IMG/VR virus record: IMGVR_UViG_3300021976_000017
Span: 1 to 57,168 of that record
DNA from: a virus
Length of the DNA: 57,168 nt
Strand: one strand, 5' to 3'
The position numbers were made by a program, and so were the translations under genes. Of this stretch, positions 23,047 to 30,188 are shown piece by piece. Under the pieces are notes generated by a model. That model was not told where the DNA came from. It did not search any database and saw only the letters and a list, made by a program, of their open reading frames with translations. Every line of letters starts with the position of its first letter. The stretch's first letter is position 1.

Positions 23047-24352
23047 CCACCCGCCTGAACGCCACCACCACATCGCTGCCGGTGTCGTCGAGCCACTCCA
23101 GGGACCGCTCGACCGCGTCGTTCACCGCGTCGTCCATCTCGGGCATCTCATGCCCGTACCGGTCGACCGTGACCTGGATGGAGGCGTGACCGAGCCGCTT
23201 CGAGATCACCGGCAGGGACAGCCCCTCGGCGATGAGCAGCGACGCGTAGGAGTGCCGCAGGTCATGCACCCGCGGCTCCTTCGTCAGCACCCCTTGGCAC
23301 TGGCACGGCCTCGCGGCCGGCGGCCGGATCCGTTTACCGGTCTCGGCCTGCCGGGCGAGCCGCTTCGCCTTCTCCCCGACGGTCTCACCGCCGGCCTCGA
23401 CATGCTCGTCGCAGACGGAGGCGCGGGCGACGGCCGGGATCCACGCGTTGTCGTGGAACGTCGAGTTCAGCAGCTGCCCACCGAACCGGGCCGGGAACAC
23501 CAGGTCGTCCGCGCGGCGGCCACCGATCAGCGGGCGCAGCGCGGCGACCAGCCGCGGCGAGAGGGTGAGCTTGCGGCGGGCGCGGCGGGTCTTCGGCTCA
23601 CCGACCGAATAGGTGCCGTCGTCCTGCCGCTTCCACGCCCGCACGACCCGCACCGCCGGCCGTTTCCCGTCTAGGACCAGGTCGCCGACCCGCAGCGCGG
23701 TCGCCTCGCTGTACCGCAGCCCAGTCGCCCACAGCAGCAGCGTCAGCGGCCGGTAGAACTCGGGGACGTGCCGGTAGATGAGCGCGAACTCGGCCGGGGT
23801 GAGGAACACCATCTCCTCGGCCTTCACGTCGGGCAGCTCGCGCAGCTTCGACGCGAACGGGTTGTGGTCACACACCGGCGGCCGGTGCGTCATCCCGTCG
23901 GACATGATCGAGGACACCAGGCCGTGGACGTTCTGGATGGTCTTCGCGGCGAGCTCGGCGGCGATCAGCTGGTCGAGCCAGGTCGCGACGTGGGTCGCGG
24001 TGATGCCGTCAACGGGGAGATGCGCGAGGTGGGGGTGGACGTGCCGCTCGAGGTCGCGCCGGTAGTCGGCCTTCGTGCGGTCGTTGGCCTTGGTGCGCAG
24101 GCTGACGGCCTGCTCGGCCCATTCGCGGAACGTGATGCCGGCGCCGGTCTTGGCTTCGCCGGTATAGCCGTGGCCTTTGATCCAGCCGTGCGGCCACCGG
24201 TTGCCGGACCCTTCGACGAGCCCCTTGAACCGGGTCGCCTCGTCTGCGGTGACGAACAGTTCGGTCTGCCGGTCGGGGCGCCCAGCCTGCCGCCAGTACA
24301 CGCGCCACGTGGGGCCAGTGGTCTTGTTCTCACGCTTCTGGATTCCCGCCAT
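23036..24352 (-). CDS. int: tyrosine integrase, 438 aa
   Basis: Phage integrase with N-terminal arm-binding region, SAM-like core-binding domain (about 75-160) and catalytic domain. Active-site residues are all visible: R213 (TGLRYSE), a Lys near 254 (EPKTRR), H363 and R366 (HDLRHS), H389 (RLGHAS), Y399 (DRYGH). An insertion of about 60 aa with CDEH and CQCQ between Lys and HxxR is typical of actinobacterial integrases. Start ATG 24352; the reading upstream crosses the att region and is not coding. Confidence 0.96.
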   Translation of the reverse strand: MAGIQKRENKTTGPTWRVYWRQAGRPDRQTELFVTADEATRFKGLVEGSGNRWPHGWIKGHGYTGEAKTGAGITFREWAEQAVSLRTKANDRTKADYRRDLERHVHPHLAHLPVDGITATHVATWLDQLIAAELAAKTIQNVHGLVSSIMSDGMTHRPPVCDHNPFASKLRELPDVKAEEMVFLTPAEFALIYRHVPEFYRPLTLLLWATGLRYSEATALRVGDLVLDGKRPAVRVVRAWKRQDDGTYSVGEPKTRRARRKLTLSPRLVAALRPLIGGRRADDLVFPARFGGQLLNSTFHDNAWIPAVARASVCDEHVEAGGETVGEKAKRLARQAETGKRIRPPAARPCQCQGVLTKEPRVHDLRHSYASLLIAEGLSLPVISKRLGHASIQVTVDRYGHEMPEMDDAVNDAVERSLEWLDDTGSDVVVAFRRVATP

Positions 24353-24410
24353 AACCGGGCATCCTAGCGCGAGGCCGGTTCCATGCCGGTTCCGCGACTC
24401 CCCCGAGACG
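24353..24410. promoter_or_regulatory. possible integrase arm sites and promoter region
   Basis: Short gene-free segment upstream of int. It has two direct copies of GCCGGTTCC at about 24372 and 24385, possible arm-type sites. No clear promoter seen. Confidence 0.3.
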
Positions 24411-24440
24411 CTTGCAGCCCCGGATTTCCGGGGCTGCAAG
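24411..24440 (-). terminator. perfect 13-bp hairpin beside att
   Basis: CTTGCAGCCCCGG, loop ATTT, CCGGGGCTGCAAG. Immediately after the tRNA-like 3' end, so it is likely the terminator of the host tRNA/tmRNA carried over with the att sequence, restoring a complete gene end after integration. Confidence 0.7.
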
Positions 24441-24480
24441 AGTGGAGGTGGCGGGAATCGAACCCGCCTGAACGGCCCGT
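24441..24480 (-). other. attP candidate: 3' end of a tRNA or tmRNA gene
   Basis: On the minus strand GCGGG-TTCGATT-CCCGC forms a perfect T arm (24451-24467) followed by CACCTCCA, as in the acceptor 3' strand. No matching 5' half (GGAGGTG) exists upstream, so this is not a whole tRNA. Position next to int supports an integration core. The acceptor bases could fit actinobacterial tmRNA, but that is uncertain. Confidence 0.7.
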
Positions 24481-24599
24481 GAACGTTGCCCCCGGTCGAA
24501 TCAGCCCAACAAATACGGGCGGTACCTACCGGGGCCTGACAACCAGAGACAGCGTCAGACACCCGTTTGGTGCCGCGCGGAACCAAGGATCCGGCCGAG

Positions 24600-24818
24600 C
24601 TAGTGGCGGATGCGCCCTTGGACAACAGCGGCGATGAGCTCGGGTGAGCAACCGACAGCAGCGGCGAGACGCACGTAGGTCCAGTGTCCCGGGTCGGTCT
24701 GACGTAGCTGGCGAATCAGCTGGTCGCGTTGTCTGCGGTGCTGGTCCGCCAGCTTCCCGGCCTCGGCGATTGCGCGGTGATGCTCGCGGGCCTGTTGGGC
24801 GCGGGCATCAGATGGCAC
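24600..24818 (-). CDS. small helix-turn-helix-like protein coupled to Ro gene, 72 aa
   Basis: Helical basic N-terminus (long charged helix up to LADQHRRQRDQLIRQL) followed by a HTH-like end (VRLAAAVGCSPELIAAVVQG). The GTG start at 24818 overlaps the Ro stop by 11 nt, so it is probably made together with Ro. It might bind DNA or RNA; unrecognised. Its other side is the att region. Confidence 0.65.
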   Translation of the reverse strand: MPSDARAQQAREHHRAIAEAGKLADQHRRQRDQLIRQLRQTDPGHWTYVRLAAAVGCSPELIAAVVQGRIRH

Positions 24819-26418
24819 GGCGAGAGAAGTCCGAGATCAGCGTCGGGACAGCGGAGTCCAGCCCGGCGATGTCGAGCATGCCGGGATCCGTGGGGTCGGC
24901 GATGCTGAACTGGGTCGGGGTCATGGCCATCACAATGAGTCGGGCGTCTATGCCGCTGGCCTGCCGGTAGGCGCGCAACGCCTGATGCGGGTGAACAGTC
25001 CCGGCCCACGTCTCGTTGTCGGTATAGATGCAGAACGTGTCGACCTCGAGGTTGTTCCGCTGGGCGTGGAGCATCGGCAGAGCACAGTCGGTACGACCGA
25101 ACGGCAGGTTCGACACCGCAGAGACGGCGTCATCCAGCCGCTGCCGGGGACTGATGGCCAGTTCGGTCAAGGCGGAGGTCGTGTTGTATGACCAGTTGTT
25201 ACCGCTTCCGGTGAATCCGACGATCATGTGCTGCGGCTCGGTGGCGGCCGTCACGAGCGCGAGCGCAGCTGACGCTTCACGGCAGGACAGCGGCATCCCG
25301 GCCACAGCGGATGTCATCGACCCCGACACGTCCAGCGCCAGCATGGTCCGCTTGCCTGCGGGCTCAACCGCCCCGAACGCGGCGTAGAACGCACCGTCGA
25401 GCGCGTCCACGATGCCCGCGACAGGAGTCCACTCACCCTGGCCGCGAGCGGACTGCCCCGACGCGTACGTGCGGGCAGCGACGAGCACGTTGACTGGGTG
25501 GACGCGTGCCTTGCGGAGCTTCTCTGGGTCAGCCAGCTGTTCGGCGACGGTCTTCCCGGTGGCACTCATCGGCTTCAACACGCCGAGACGCGTCAACCGG
25601 GGAAGCTGCCGCATCAACGCGGTCTGCGGCATGCCCTTTTCGATCAGCGCAGCCCACACGGCGGGTTCGCCCAGAGCAGTGTCGGGGAGCATCTCCCACG
25701 ACACCGGCGCCGAACCGATGCACTCCAACCAGCCAGCCACGGTCGTGGCGCGCTGCGCGTTCTCGAACGCGTCAACGATCGCTGGCACCTCGCGGTTGTC
25801 CCGGCCGCAGATCCAATTGAACAGCGACTTCCGGGCCGTCTCATCGGTCGGCGGGTGGGCGAGGCGGAGTAGGTCACGGTGAGTCCAACCGTCCCGCTGC
25901 CGGTACTTCACAGCCTGGTACGCCACATCGTCGACCGGCTTGGACAGGTACCAGTCGGCGACCGCGCGCCGCAGCCCACGGCCCCAGCCACGGAACTGCT
26001 CGACGTAGCTGGCGAACAGGAACAGGTGCGTTCCCGTGCGAGCAACGAGGGGCAGTGCGTCGAGTGCGGCCTTCCGACCCTCAGCATCACCGAGGGACGC
26101 TGCGGCGGCGAGGGCGAAGATCGCTGGGTTCTGGCGAGGTGCCCGTCCGGACGTGGACAGTGAAACGATCTCAGCGACGAGTTCGGTCGAGCGCTGCCGC
26201 GCCCAATCCAGTACGACTCCGGCGTTGTCCTTCGTCACCTCAGACTGGCTCGTGTAGTACGTGCCGCCCTCCGTGCCTAGGACCAGGAACCGGCGCAGCC
26301 GCGTCTCATCCGAGACGGTGAACGTGTACCCACCGGCGCTGTTCTCCACCTGACGCTTGTCGGCCTGCTCGGACTGCGGGGTGCGTCGCAGGTTGATCGC
26401 GGTCAACGCGTCGGGCAT
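24808..26418 (-). CDS. rsr: Ro60/TROVE-domain protein (Rsr), 536 aa
   Basis: Bacterial Ro60 orthologue, which binds Y RNAs and structured or misfolded RNAs. TROVE HEAT-repeat ring at about 20-345 (RRFLVLGTEGGTYYTSQSEV; AVKYRQRDGWTHRDLLRLAH; TRLGVLKPM) and a vWA domain from 355 with intact MIDAS D363-S365-S367 (LDVSGSMTS). Normal family length. Start ATG 26418 (MPDALTAINLRRTP) has SD GGAGAG at 26422-26427; the 19 upstream in-frame codons lie in the Y3 RNA. Three Y RNA-like genes precede it on the same strand. In Deinococcus the homologue with Y RNA guides PNPase and affects stress survival. Confidence 0.96.
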   Translation of the reverse strand: MPDALTAINLRRTPQSEQADKRQVENSAGGYTFTVSDETRLRRFLVLGTEGGTYYTSQSEVTKDNAGVVLDWARQRSTELVAEIVSLSTSGRAPRQNPAIFALAAAASLGDAEGRKAALDALPLVARTGTHLFLFASYVEQFRGWGRGLRRAVADWYLSKPVDDVAYQAVKYRQRDGWTHRDLLRLAHPPTDETARKSLFNWICGRDNREVPAIVDAFENAQRATTVAGWLECIGSAPVSWEMLPDTALGEPAVWAALIEKGMPQTALMRQLPRLTRLGVLKPMSATGKTVAEQLADPEKLRKARVHPVNVLVAARTYASGQSARGQGEWTPVAGIVDALDGAFYAAFGAVEPAGKRTMLALDVSGSMTSAVAGMPLSCREASAALALVTAATEPQHMIVGFTGSGNNWSYNTTSALTELAISPRQRLDDAVSAVSNLPFGRTDCALPMLHAQRNNLEVDTFCIYTDNETWAGTVHPHQALRAYRQASGIDARLIVMAMTPTQFSIADPTDPGMLDIAGLDSAVPTLISDFSRRAI

Positions 26419-26421
26419 CGG

Positions 26422-26427
26422 CTCTCC
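26422..26427 (-). promoter_or_regulatory. ribosome-binding site of the Ro gene
   Basis: GGAGAG 3 nt before the ATG at 26418 (4-9 nt for its bases). It begins 9 nt after the 3' strand of the Y3 terminal stem, so Ro bound to Y3 in the nascent mRNA could affect ribosome access. Confidence 0.6.
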
Positions 26428-26435
26428 AGTCTCAA

Positions 26436-26505
26436 AGCCGTGCGGGCGTGTGAGTAGCTGCCGGGATATCTCCAAGGTAACCGACCGCTTCCGGCCCGCA
26501 CGGCT
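26436..26505 (-). ncRNA. Y RNA-like 3 (minimal), in leader of Ro gene
   Basis: 12-bp perfect terminal stem: AGCCGTGCGGGC at the 5' side pairs with GCCCGCACGGCT at the 3' side. Inside are the conserved 5' bases CGGAAGCG and the conserved 3' bases ending CTCACAC. A second helix, GUCGG with CCGGC, closes a loop of about 17 nt with UUACC. There is no effector module. About 70 nt. It may be an independent RNA or a cis element in the Ro mRNA. Confidence 0.75.
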
Positions 26506-26517
26506 GTTCAGTTTGAG

Positions 26518-26614
26518 ACGCCGGGCGTGTGATGCGATCCGGGTTTATGTGCGCTGGCCTCACGGCCCCGCTTCCATCCTCCACATGGATAACCGAATCA
26601 CTCCGGCCCGGCGC
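26518..26614 (-). ncRNA. Y RNA-like 2, with GNRA hairpin effector
   Basis: 97 nt. Terminal stem GCGCCGGGC with GCCCGGCGT (8 Watson-Crick pairs plus one G-U). Core CGGAGTG on the 5' side and CATCACAC on the 3' side. Second helix AUUCGG with CCGGAU. Effector part: a hairpin AUCC-N7-GGAU and a hairpin GGCC-GUGA-GGCC flanked by GCG/CGC pairs. No tRNA-like element. The terminal stem differs from Y1 and Y3 yet still pairs. Confidence 0.8.
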
Positions 26615-26630
26615 TGTTCACTTGTTCAGG

Positions 26631-26754
26631 GGATGGGCGTGTGATGACTGCCGGGTTTAGCGCTCTAGGCCGCTGAGCTACACCCCGAGGGGCGCCGGGA
26701 TTCGAACCCGGGTCTCTCCTGTTAAAGAGGTAACCGACCGTCTCCGGCCCATCC
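26631..26754 (-). ncRNA. yrlA: Y RNA-like 1 (YrlA type) with permuted tRNA-like module
   Basis: 124 nt. Terminal stem GGATGGGC with GCCCATCC. Core CGGAGACG on the 5' side, CATCACAC on the 3' side, and helix GUCGG with CCGGC. Effector module is a tRNA in permuted order: T arm CCGGG-TTCGAAT-CCCGG (26695-26711), acceptor strand GCGCCC capped by CTCG and returning as GGGTGT (26680-26695), U8-A9, then D arm GCTC-AGCGGCCTA-GAGC (26662-26678). This is the known plan of bacterial YrlA RNAs, which mimic tRNA. It is not a functional tRNA: no anticodon arm or free acceptor end. Confidence 0.88.
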
Positions 26755-26763
26755 TTACGGCGG

Positions 26764-26792
26764 ACTGTATCGGGTTACAGCCAGTGTCGCAA
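26764..26792 (-). promoter_or_regulatory. promoter for the Y RNA-Ro operon
   Basis: TTGCGA at 26787-26792 and TACAGT at 26764-26769 with an exact 17-bp spacer. A start 8-10 nt after the -10 box would fall at 26754-26756, the predicted 5' end of Y1. Confidence 0.6.
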
Positions 26793-26826
26793 AGGCGGTT
26801 ACCGTCGCGCGCAATTCGCGCGTAAT

Positions 26827-28740
26827 TCAGCCGGCCAACTCGGCAGGGTCCTCCGTCGCCGACCACACACCGTGCCGGACCTGCACCGCGAGGCCGTCCT
26901 GTTCGAGGCGTCGCAGCGTGGACGACACAGTCGGCAGCGGCGCCCCGACCCGCTCAGCCAACGCGCCGGTGCGGATCTGGGCATGCTCACGGAGCTGGGC
27001 GAGGATCGCGTCGCGGGTCGACCGTGCGACGTCATCGACGGGGGCGAGCTCGATGACGGCCGCTGGTTCCCGTTCGTCGTCGTCGCGGCGGGCCCGCCAG
27101 TTCGCGTAGTCCTCGCCGGCGTCCTCAGCTGCCGCAGCGTCGAGCGTCACCGAAGGCGCCGGGCAAGTCGCCCAGTAGTACGGGTCCTCGACATACTGCC
27201 CACGCATCGGCGACACCCGGCCACCGGCCGACGCGACATACCCCAGCCCGGCCGTCGACGAGCCGTCGGGCCACTGCTCAGGCAGGTTCACCGGGTCCAC
27301 CGGCAGATCCTTCGGCATGCCCATCTTCCCCGACAGCCGGTCCGACGTGCGGAACATGACGATGTTCATCGACGACACCATCGACCGGATCGTGACGTTC
27401 CCGCCGAGCTCCCCCACCGACGGGACCTGCGCGACGACGTCGACGGACACACCGAGTTTGCGGCCCTTCTTCGCGATCAGGGCGATGATCCCCACGCAGT
27501 CGGGGTCGTTCATCACGTCGGGGGATTCGTCGATCACGATCGTCAGCTGCGGCTCGGCCGGGGTCGGGTCGAAAGCGGCGAGGCCGCGCCGCTGCCGGCC
27601 CTGCTCGTCGGTCCACACGCGTCGGGCGCGGCGCTTCTTCCGCCCGTTCATGACCCGTTCAGCGGCCTGCAGCATGCGGCGGATCTCCGGCACCGACGGC
27701 GCGAACCAGTCGGCGGCGTCCTGCCAGTCGGGGACGGAGACGCCTTCCTCCGGGTCGGCGAGCCACAGCACGACGACACCGGAGTGGCGGATCTCGGTGC
27801 ACAGCAGGTTGATGAATGTCGACTTCCCGGAGCCGGTGGTGCCGGCGATCAGCCCGTGGCAGGCGCCCGAACCGGGGGTGAACAGCCGCCAATAGGCGGT
27901 GGTGCCGTCGGCGTAGACGCCGATCGGGAATTGCCCGGTGGCCAGGTCGAGTTGCGGGCCGGTGAACGTCTGCGTCGTCTGCAGAGGATTGCGGGTCAGC
28001 ACGAGCAGCCGCGCCCGGTGCGCCTCCCCGGTGGCCGGCGCTTCGATCACGACCGACGTGCCCGGTACGCCGTAGGCGGAGGCGATGCGGCCGGCGGCGC
28101 TGATGGCCTCGATCGTGGTCTGCTTGCCGCCGACCAGCGCGATCGACGCGGACCATCCGGTGGGCATCGGCGCGACGTCGTAGAGCCGTGACCCGGGCAG
28201 TGCCCCGCCCTGGCCGGCTACCCGCTGCGCCCACACCTCGAACCGGTCGTCGTCGTCGGGGATCTGCGCGCGGATCCGGTGATGCCACCACCACGGCACC
28301 GCGGCGGCGACGAACAGGGCGGCGAGCCAGCCGGGCATCGGCGGGCCGAACCCGATGATCGCGGTGGCCTGCAGCCATCCGAAGCCGGCGAGGAACACGC
28401 CGGCGGCGTAGACCCGCTCGGCCGTCCTCCAGCCACGCCGGTGGGCACGCCACCAGGTGAGCAGCCCGAGCGGCAACGCGAACAGTGCGACGGTGTTCGC
28501 GCCGTGGGGGCTGACCGCGAACACGACACCCGCGATGTACAGCAGCAGCGCGGCGACGAACGGGGCTAGCGGCCGGCGGCGGGCGAAGGAATGCCGGGCG
28601 ACCGCGCGGCTGGCCCGCCACGTCACCCGGGCGGCGCCCCGCTTCCGGCCCGGTGTGCGGGTCAGGGCACGGTTCTGGGCGTGCAACGCTCGGCGCACCG
28701 CAGCATCGATGTCCGGGCTGGGGGCTGGCTGGCTGTGCAT
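26827..28740 (-). CDS. TraB/FtsK-SpoIIIE-like DNA translocase, 637 aa
   Basis: N-terminal membrane segments (about 60-77, 82-98, 110-130, 135-152), then an FtsK-type motor: Walker A GTTGSGKST (300-308), Walker B VIDE (402-405), then VVAQVPSVGELGGNVTIRS. The C-terminus is a winged helix (about 570-628, STRDAILAQLREHAQIRTGA). This layout matches the TraB translocases that move double-stranded plasmid DNA between actinomycete hyphae and recognise short repeats with their winged helix. SD GGAGG upstream of the ATG. Unusual in a siphophage genome. Confidence 0.87.
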   Translation of the reverse strand: MHSQPAPSPDIDAAVRRALHAQNRALTRTPGRKRGAARVTWRASRAVARHSFARRRPLAPFVAALLLYIAGVVFAVSPHGANTVALFALPLGLLTWWRAHRRGWRTAERVYAAGVFLAGFGWLQATAIIGFGPPMPGWLAALFVAAAVPWWWHHRIRAQIPDDDDRFEVWAQRVAGQGGALPGSRLYDVAPMPTGWSASIALVGGKQTTIEAISAAGRIASAYGVPGTSVVIEAPATGEAHRARLLVLTRNPLQTTQTFTGPQLDLATGQFPIGVYADGTTAYWRLFTPGSGACHGLIAGTTGSGKSTFINLLCTEIRHSGVVVLWLADPEEGVSVPDWQDAADWFAPSVPEIRRMLQAAERVMNGRKKRRARRVWTDEQGRQRRGLAAFDPTPAEPQLTIVIDESPDVMNDPDCVGIIALIAKKGRKLGVSVDVVAQVPSVGELGGNVTIRSMVSSMNIVMFRTSDRLSGKMGMPKDLPVDPVNLPEQWPDGSSTAGLGYVASAGGRVSPMRGQYVEDPYYWATCPAPSVTLDAAAAEDAGEDYANWRARRDDDEREPAAVIELAPVDDVARSTRDAILAQLREHAQIRTGALAERVGAPLPTVSSTLRRLEQDGLAVQVRHGVWSATEDPAELAG

Positions 28741-28782
28741 GGTTCCTCCGGCTGATTCACGGCGGGGGGCTGTCGACTAGGC

Positions 28783-28822
28783 CACCGGCGGGGACTGCGG
28801 GGGGATCGGTACCCCGCCGGTG
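28783..28822 (-). terminator. 11-bp stem hairpin upstream of TraB-like gene
   Basis: CACCGGCGGGG and CCCCGCCGGTG around an 18-nt loop in the 99-nt gap between two transfer genes. It could terminate or process the upstream transcript. Confidence 0.5.
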
Positions 28823-28839
28823 ACGTACTCGGCAGCCGC

Positions 28840-29694
28840 TCAGGCCTGGTAGAACGACTTGTCGGCTGCGTGCGGGGTAGCGGCGTGCGCCTCCTGCATC
28901 AGGGAATGCCGCGACTGCACACCCTTCAACGCGGTCTCGGCCTGCGCGAGCTGCGCGTCGGCCGCGGACGCCCGCAGGTCGGCGGCCTTGGCCCGCTGCC
29001 CCGCGGTCTCGGACAGGGCACCGACGTCGGCGATCGTCGCCTGGTCGAGGTCGAGCGCCTCCAGTGAGGAGACCATGTTGTCGAAGCGGGTGACGTTCTC
29101 GGCGGCGCGTTTCCTGTCGGCCTGCGCGTCCTCGAGCTCGGAGGCGGCGTCGGTGGCGATGTCGTTGAGTTCACGGAGCAGCTGGTCCATGGTGAGGACT
29201 TCGCCGCCGGTGCTGCTGGTGATGGTGGCCATCGGTTCGGTTCCTTCCGTAGTGGTGGTGTCGATCGGGTCGGTGTACGCCGTGCTGTCCCGGTCCGGTT
29301 CGGGGTCGGTGAGGGTCTCGGTCCCGGCTGGGCGGGACACGGCCGGGACCGAGACGTCTGTGGCCGGCTCGCGCCGGACGTATGGAAGCGGGCCTGTCTT
29401 CTGCTCCGCGAACTGGGCGGCGTCGCGGTGCCGCTGGCGAGCCTCGGCCCACTCCGGCCACTTGCCAGCCAGCCACCGGCCGCCCGCGACGCCGGCAGTG
29501 ACGCCAAGGCTGACGCCGCCGATCACGCCAGCTACGACACCACCGACCAGCCCCGCGGCAACACCGGCCACAACTCCCGCGGCGAGGCCGGCGGCGGCGC
29601 GGAACGGTGCGATCGCGTCCGGTTGCCGCTTCATCCAGCGGGAGATCGCGTACGCGGCCACGGCCACGATCAAAATGCCAATGACTGCTTCCAT
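28840..29694 (-). CDS. membrane/coiled-coil transfer-associated protein, 284 aa
   Basis: N-terminal transmembrane helix (MEAVIGILIVAVAAYAI) and a Gly/Ala/Val-rich region (about 35-75) that looks like further membrane-inserting helices. A disordered acidic linker follows, then a coiled coil (about 175-265). An internal ATG at 29232 with SD GGAAGG would yield the 130-aa soluble coiled coil alone, so two products are possible. Similar small proteins flank tra genes in actinomycete plasmids; exact family not recognised. Confidence 0.65.
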   Translation of the reverse strand: MEAVIGILIVAVAAYAISRWMKRQPDAIAPFRAAAGLAAGVVAGVAAGLVGGVVAGVIGGVSLGVTAGVAGGRWLAGKWPEWAEARQRHRDAAQFAEQKTGPLPYVRREPATDVSVPAVSRPAGTETLTDPEPDRDSTAYTDPIDTTTTEGTEPMATITSSTGGEVLTMDQLLRELNDIATDAASELEDAQADRKRAAENVTRFDNMVSSLEALDLDQATIADVGALSETAGQRAKAADLRASAADAQLAQAETALKGVQSRHSLMQEAHAATPHAADKSFYQA

Positions 29695-29708
29695 CGGGAT
29701 CAAGCTCC

Positions 29709-30188
29709 TTATGCGAGGCCGAAGGCCTGGCTGATGCCCCACGCAACTACCGCGACAAGGGCTGTGACTGCGGTGTAGGCGGCGTGGCCGAGCGGGCCGG
29801 GAATGGTGCTTACGCTGACCGGGACGAGCACAGCGAGCAGCAGCGTCCAGTTGTCGACCTTGCTGTCCTTCAGCCGCACGATCAGCACGAACGTCGCGAT
29901 GCCGCCGAGCAGCCCGGTTACGGCTGCACCGGTCCATCTGGTCGTCACGTTCGCGGCAGCCTGGTTGGCCCAGTCGACGACCGAGCGGAGCCAAGCGCCG
30001 ACCGGCGTGCCGAGCATTCCGGCCGCACCAGTCATGAGCAGCAGCACGGTCAGCCGTGGGGCGTGGTGGCCTGTGAACCACAGGCTGCCTGCGACGGCCA
30101 GGGCGACCAGGCCGATCAAGGCGGACACGGTGCCGTTCAGGTGCAGGCTGTTCAGGTCGGGTGCCGTGGCAGCGGCCAATTGGATCAT
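29709..30188 (-). CDS. polytopic membrane protein, Spd-like, 159 aa
   Basis: Four to five transmembrane helices (about 22-40, 46-62, 88-106, 114-131, 136-155). Hydrophobic proteins of this size accompany TraB in Streptomyces plasmids as spread (Spd) proteins; the match here rests on topology and place, not sequence. Overlaps the upstream gene by 4 nt. Confidence 0.65.
   Translation of the reverse strand: MIQLAAATAPDLNSLHLNGTVSALIGLVALAVAGSLWFTGHHAPRLTVLLLMTGAAGMLGTPVGAWLRSVVDWANQAAANVTTRWTGAAVTGLLGGIATFVLIVRLKDSKVDNWTLLLAVLVPVSVSTIPGPLGHAAYTAVTALVAVVAWGISQAFGLA

Noticed and set aside
24441-24540. Complete tRNA gene beside the integrase
   Set aside because: Only a T arm and the acceptor 3' strand can be built; no GGAGGTG-type 5' strand or D arm lies within 100 nt upstream.
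26419-26475. N-terminal extension of the Ro protein from an upstream ATG at 26475
   Set aside because: The extra 19 codons lie in the conserved Y3 core and stem, have no SD, and the family start matches MPDALTAINLRR at 26418 with GGAGAG in place.
26650-26715. Canonical tRNA gene on the minus strand
   Set aside because: Perfect T and D arms are present, but in reversed order with the acceptor stem capped by a short loop and no anticodon arm. It is explained by the Y RNA-like structure.
26436-26754. Repeats as attL/attR or duplication from an insertion sequence
   Set aside because: The shared parts are short core motifs placed symmetrically in three hairpins with covarying stems; there is no recombinase target structure or transposase.
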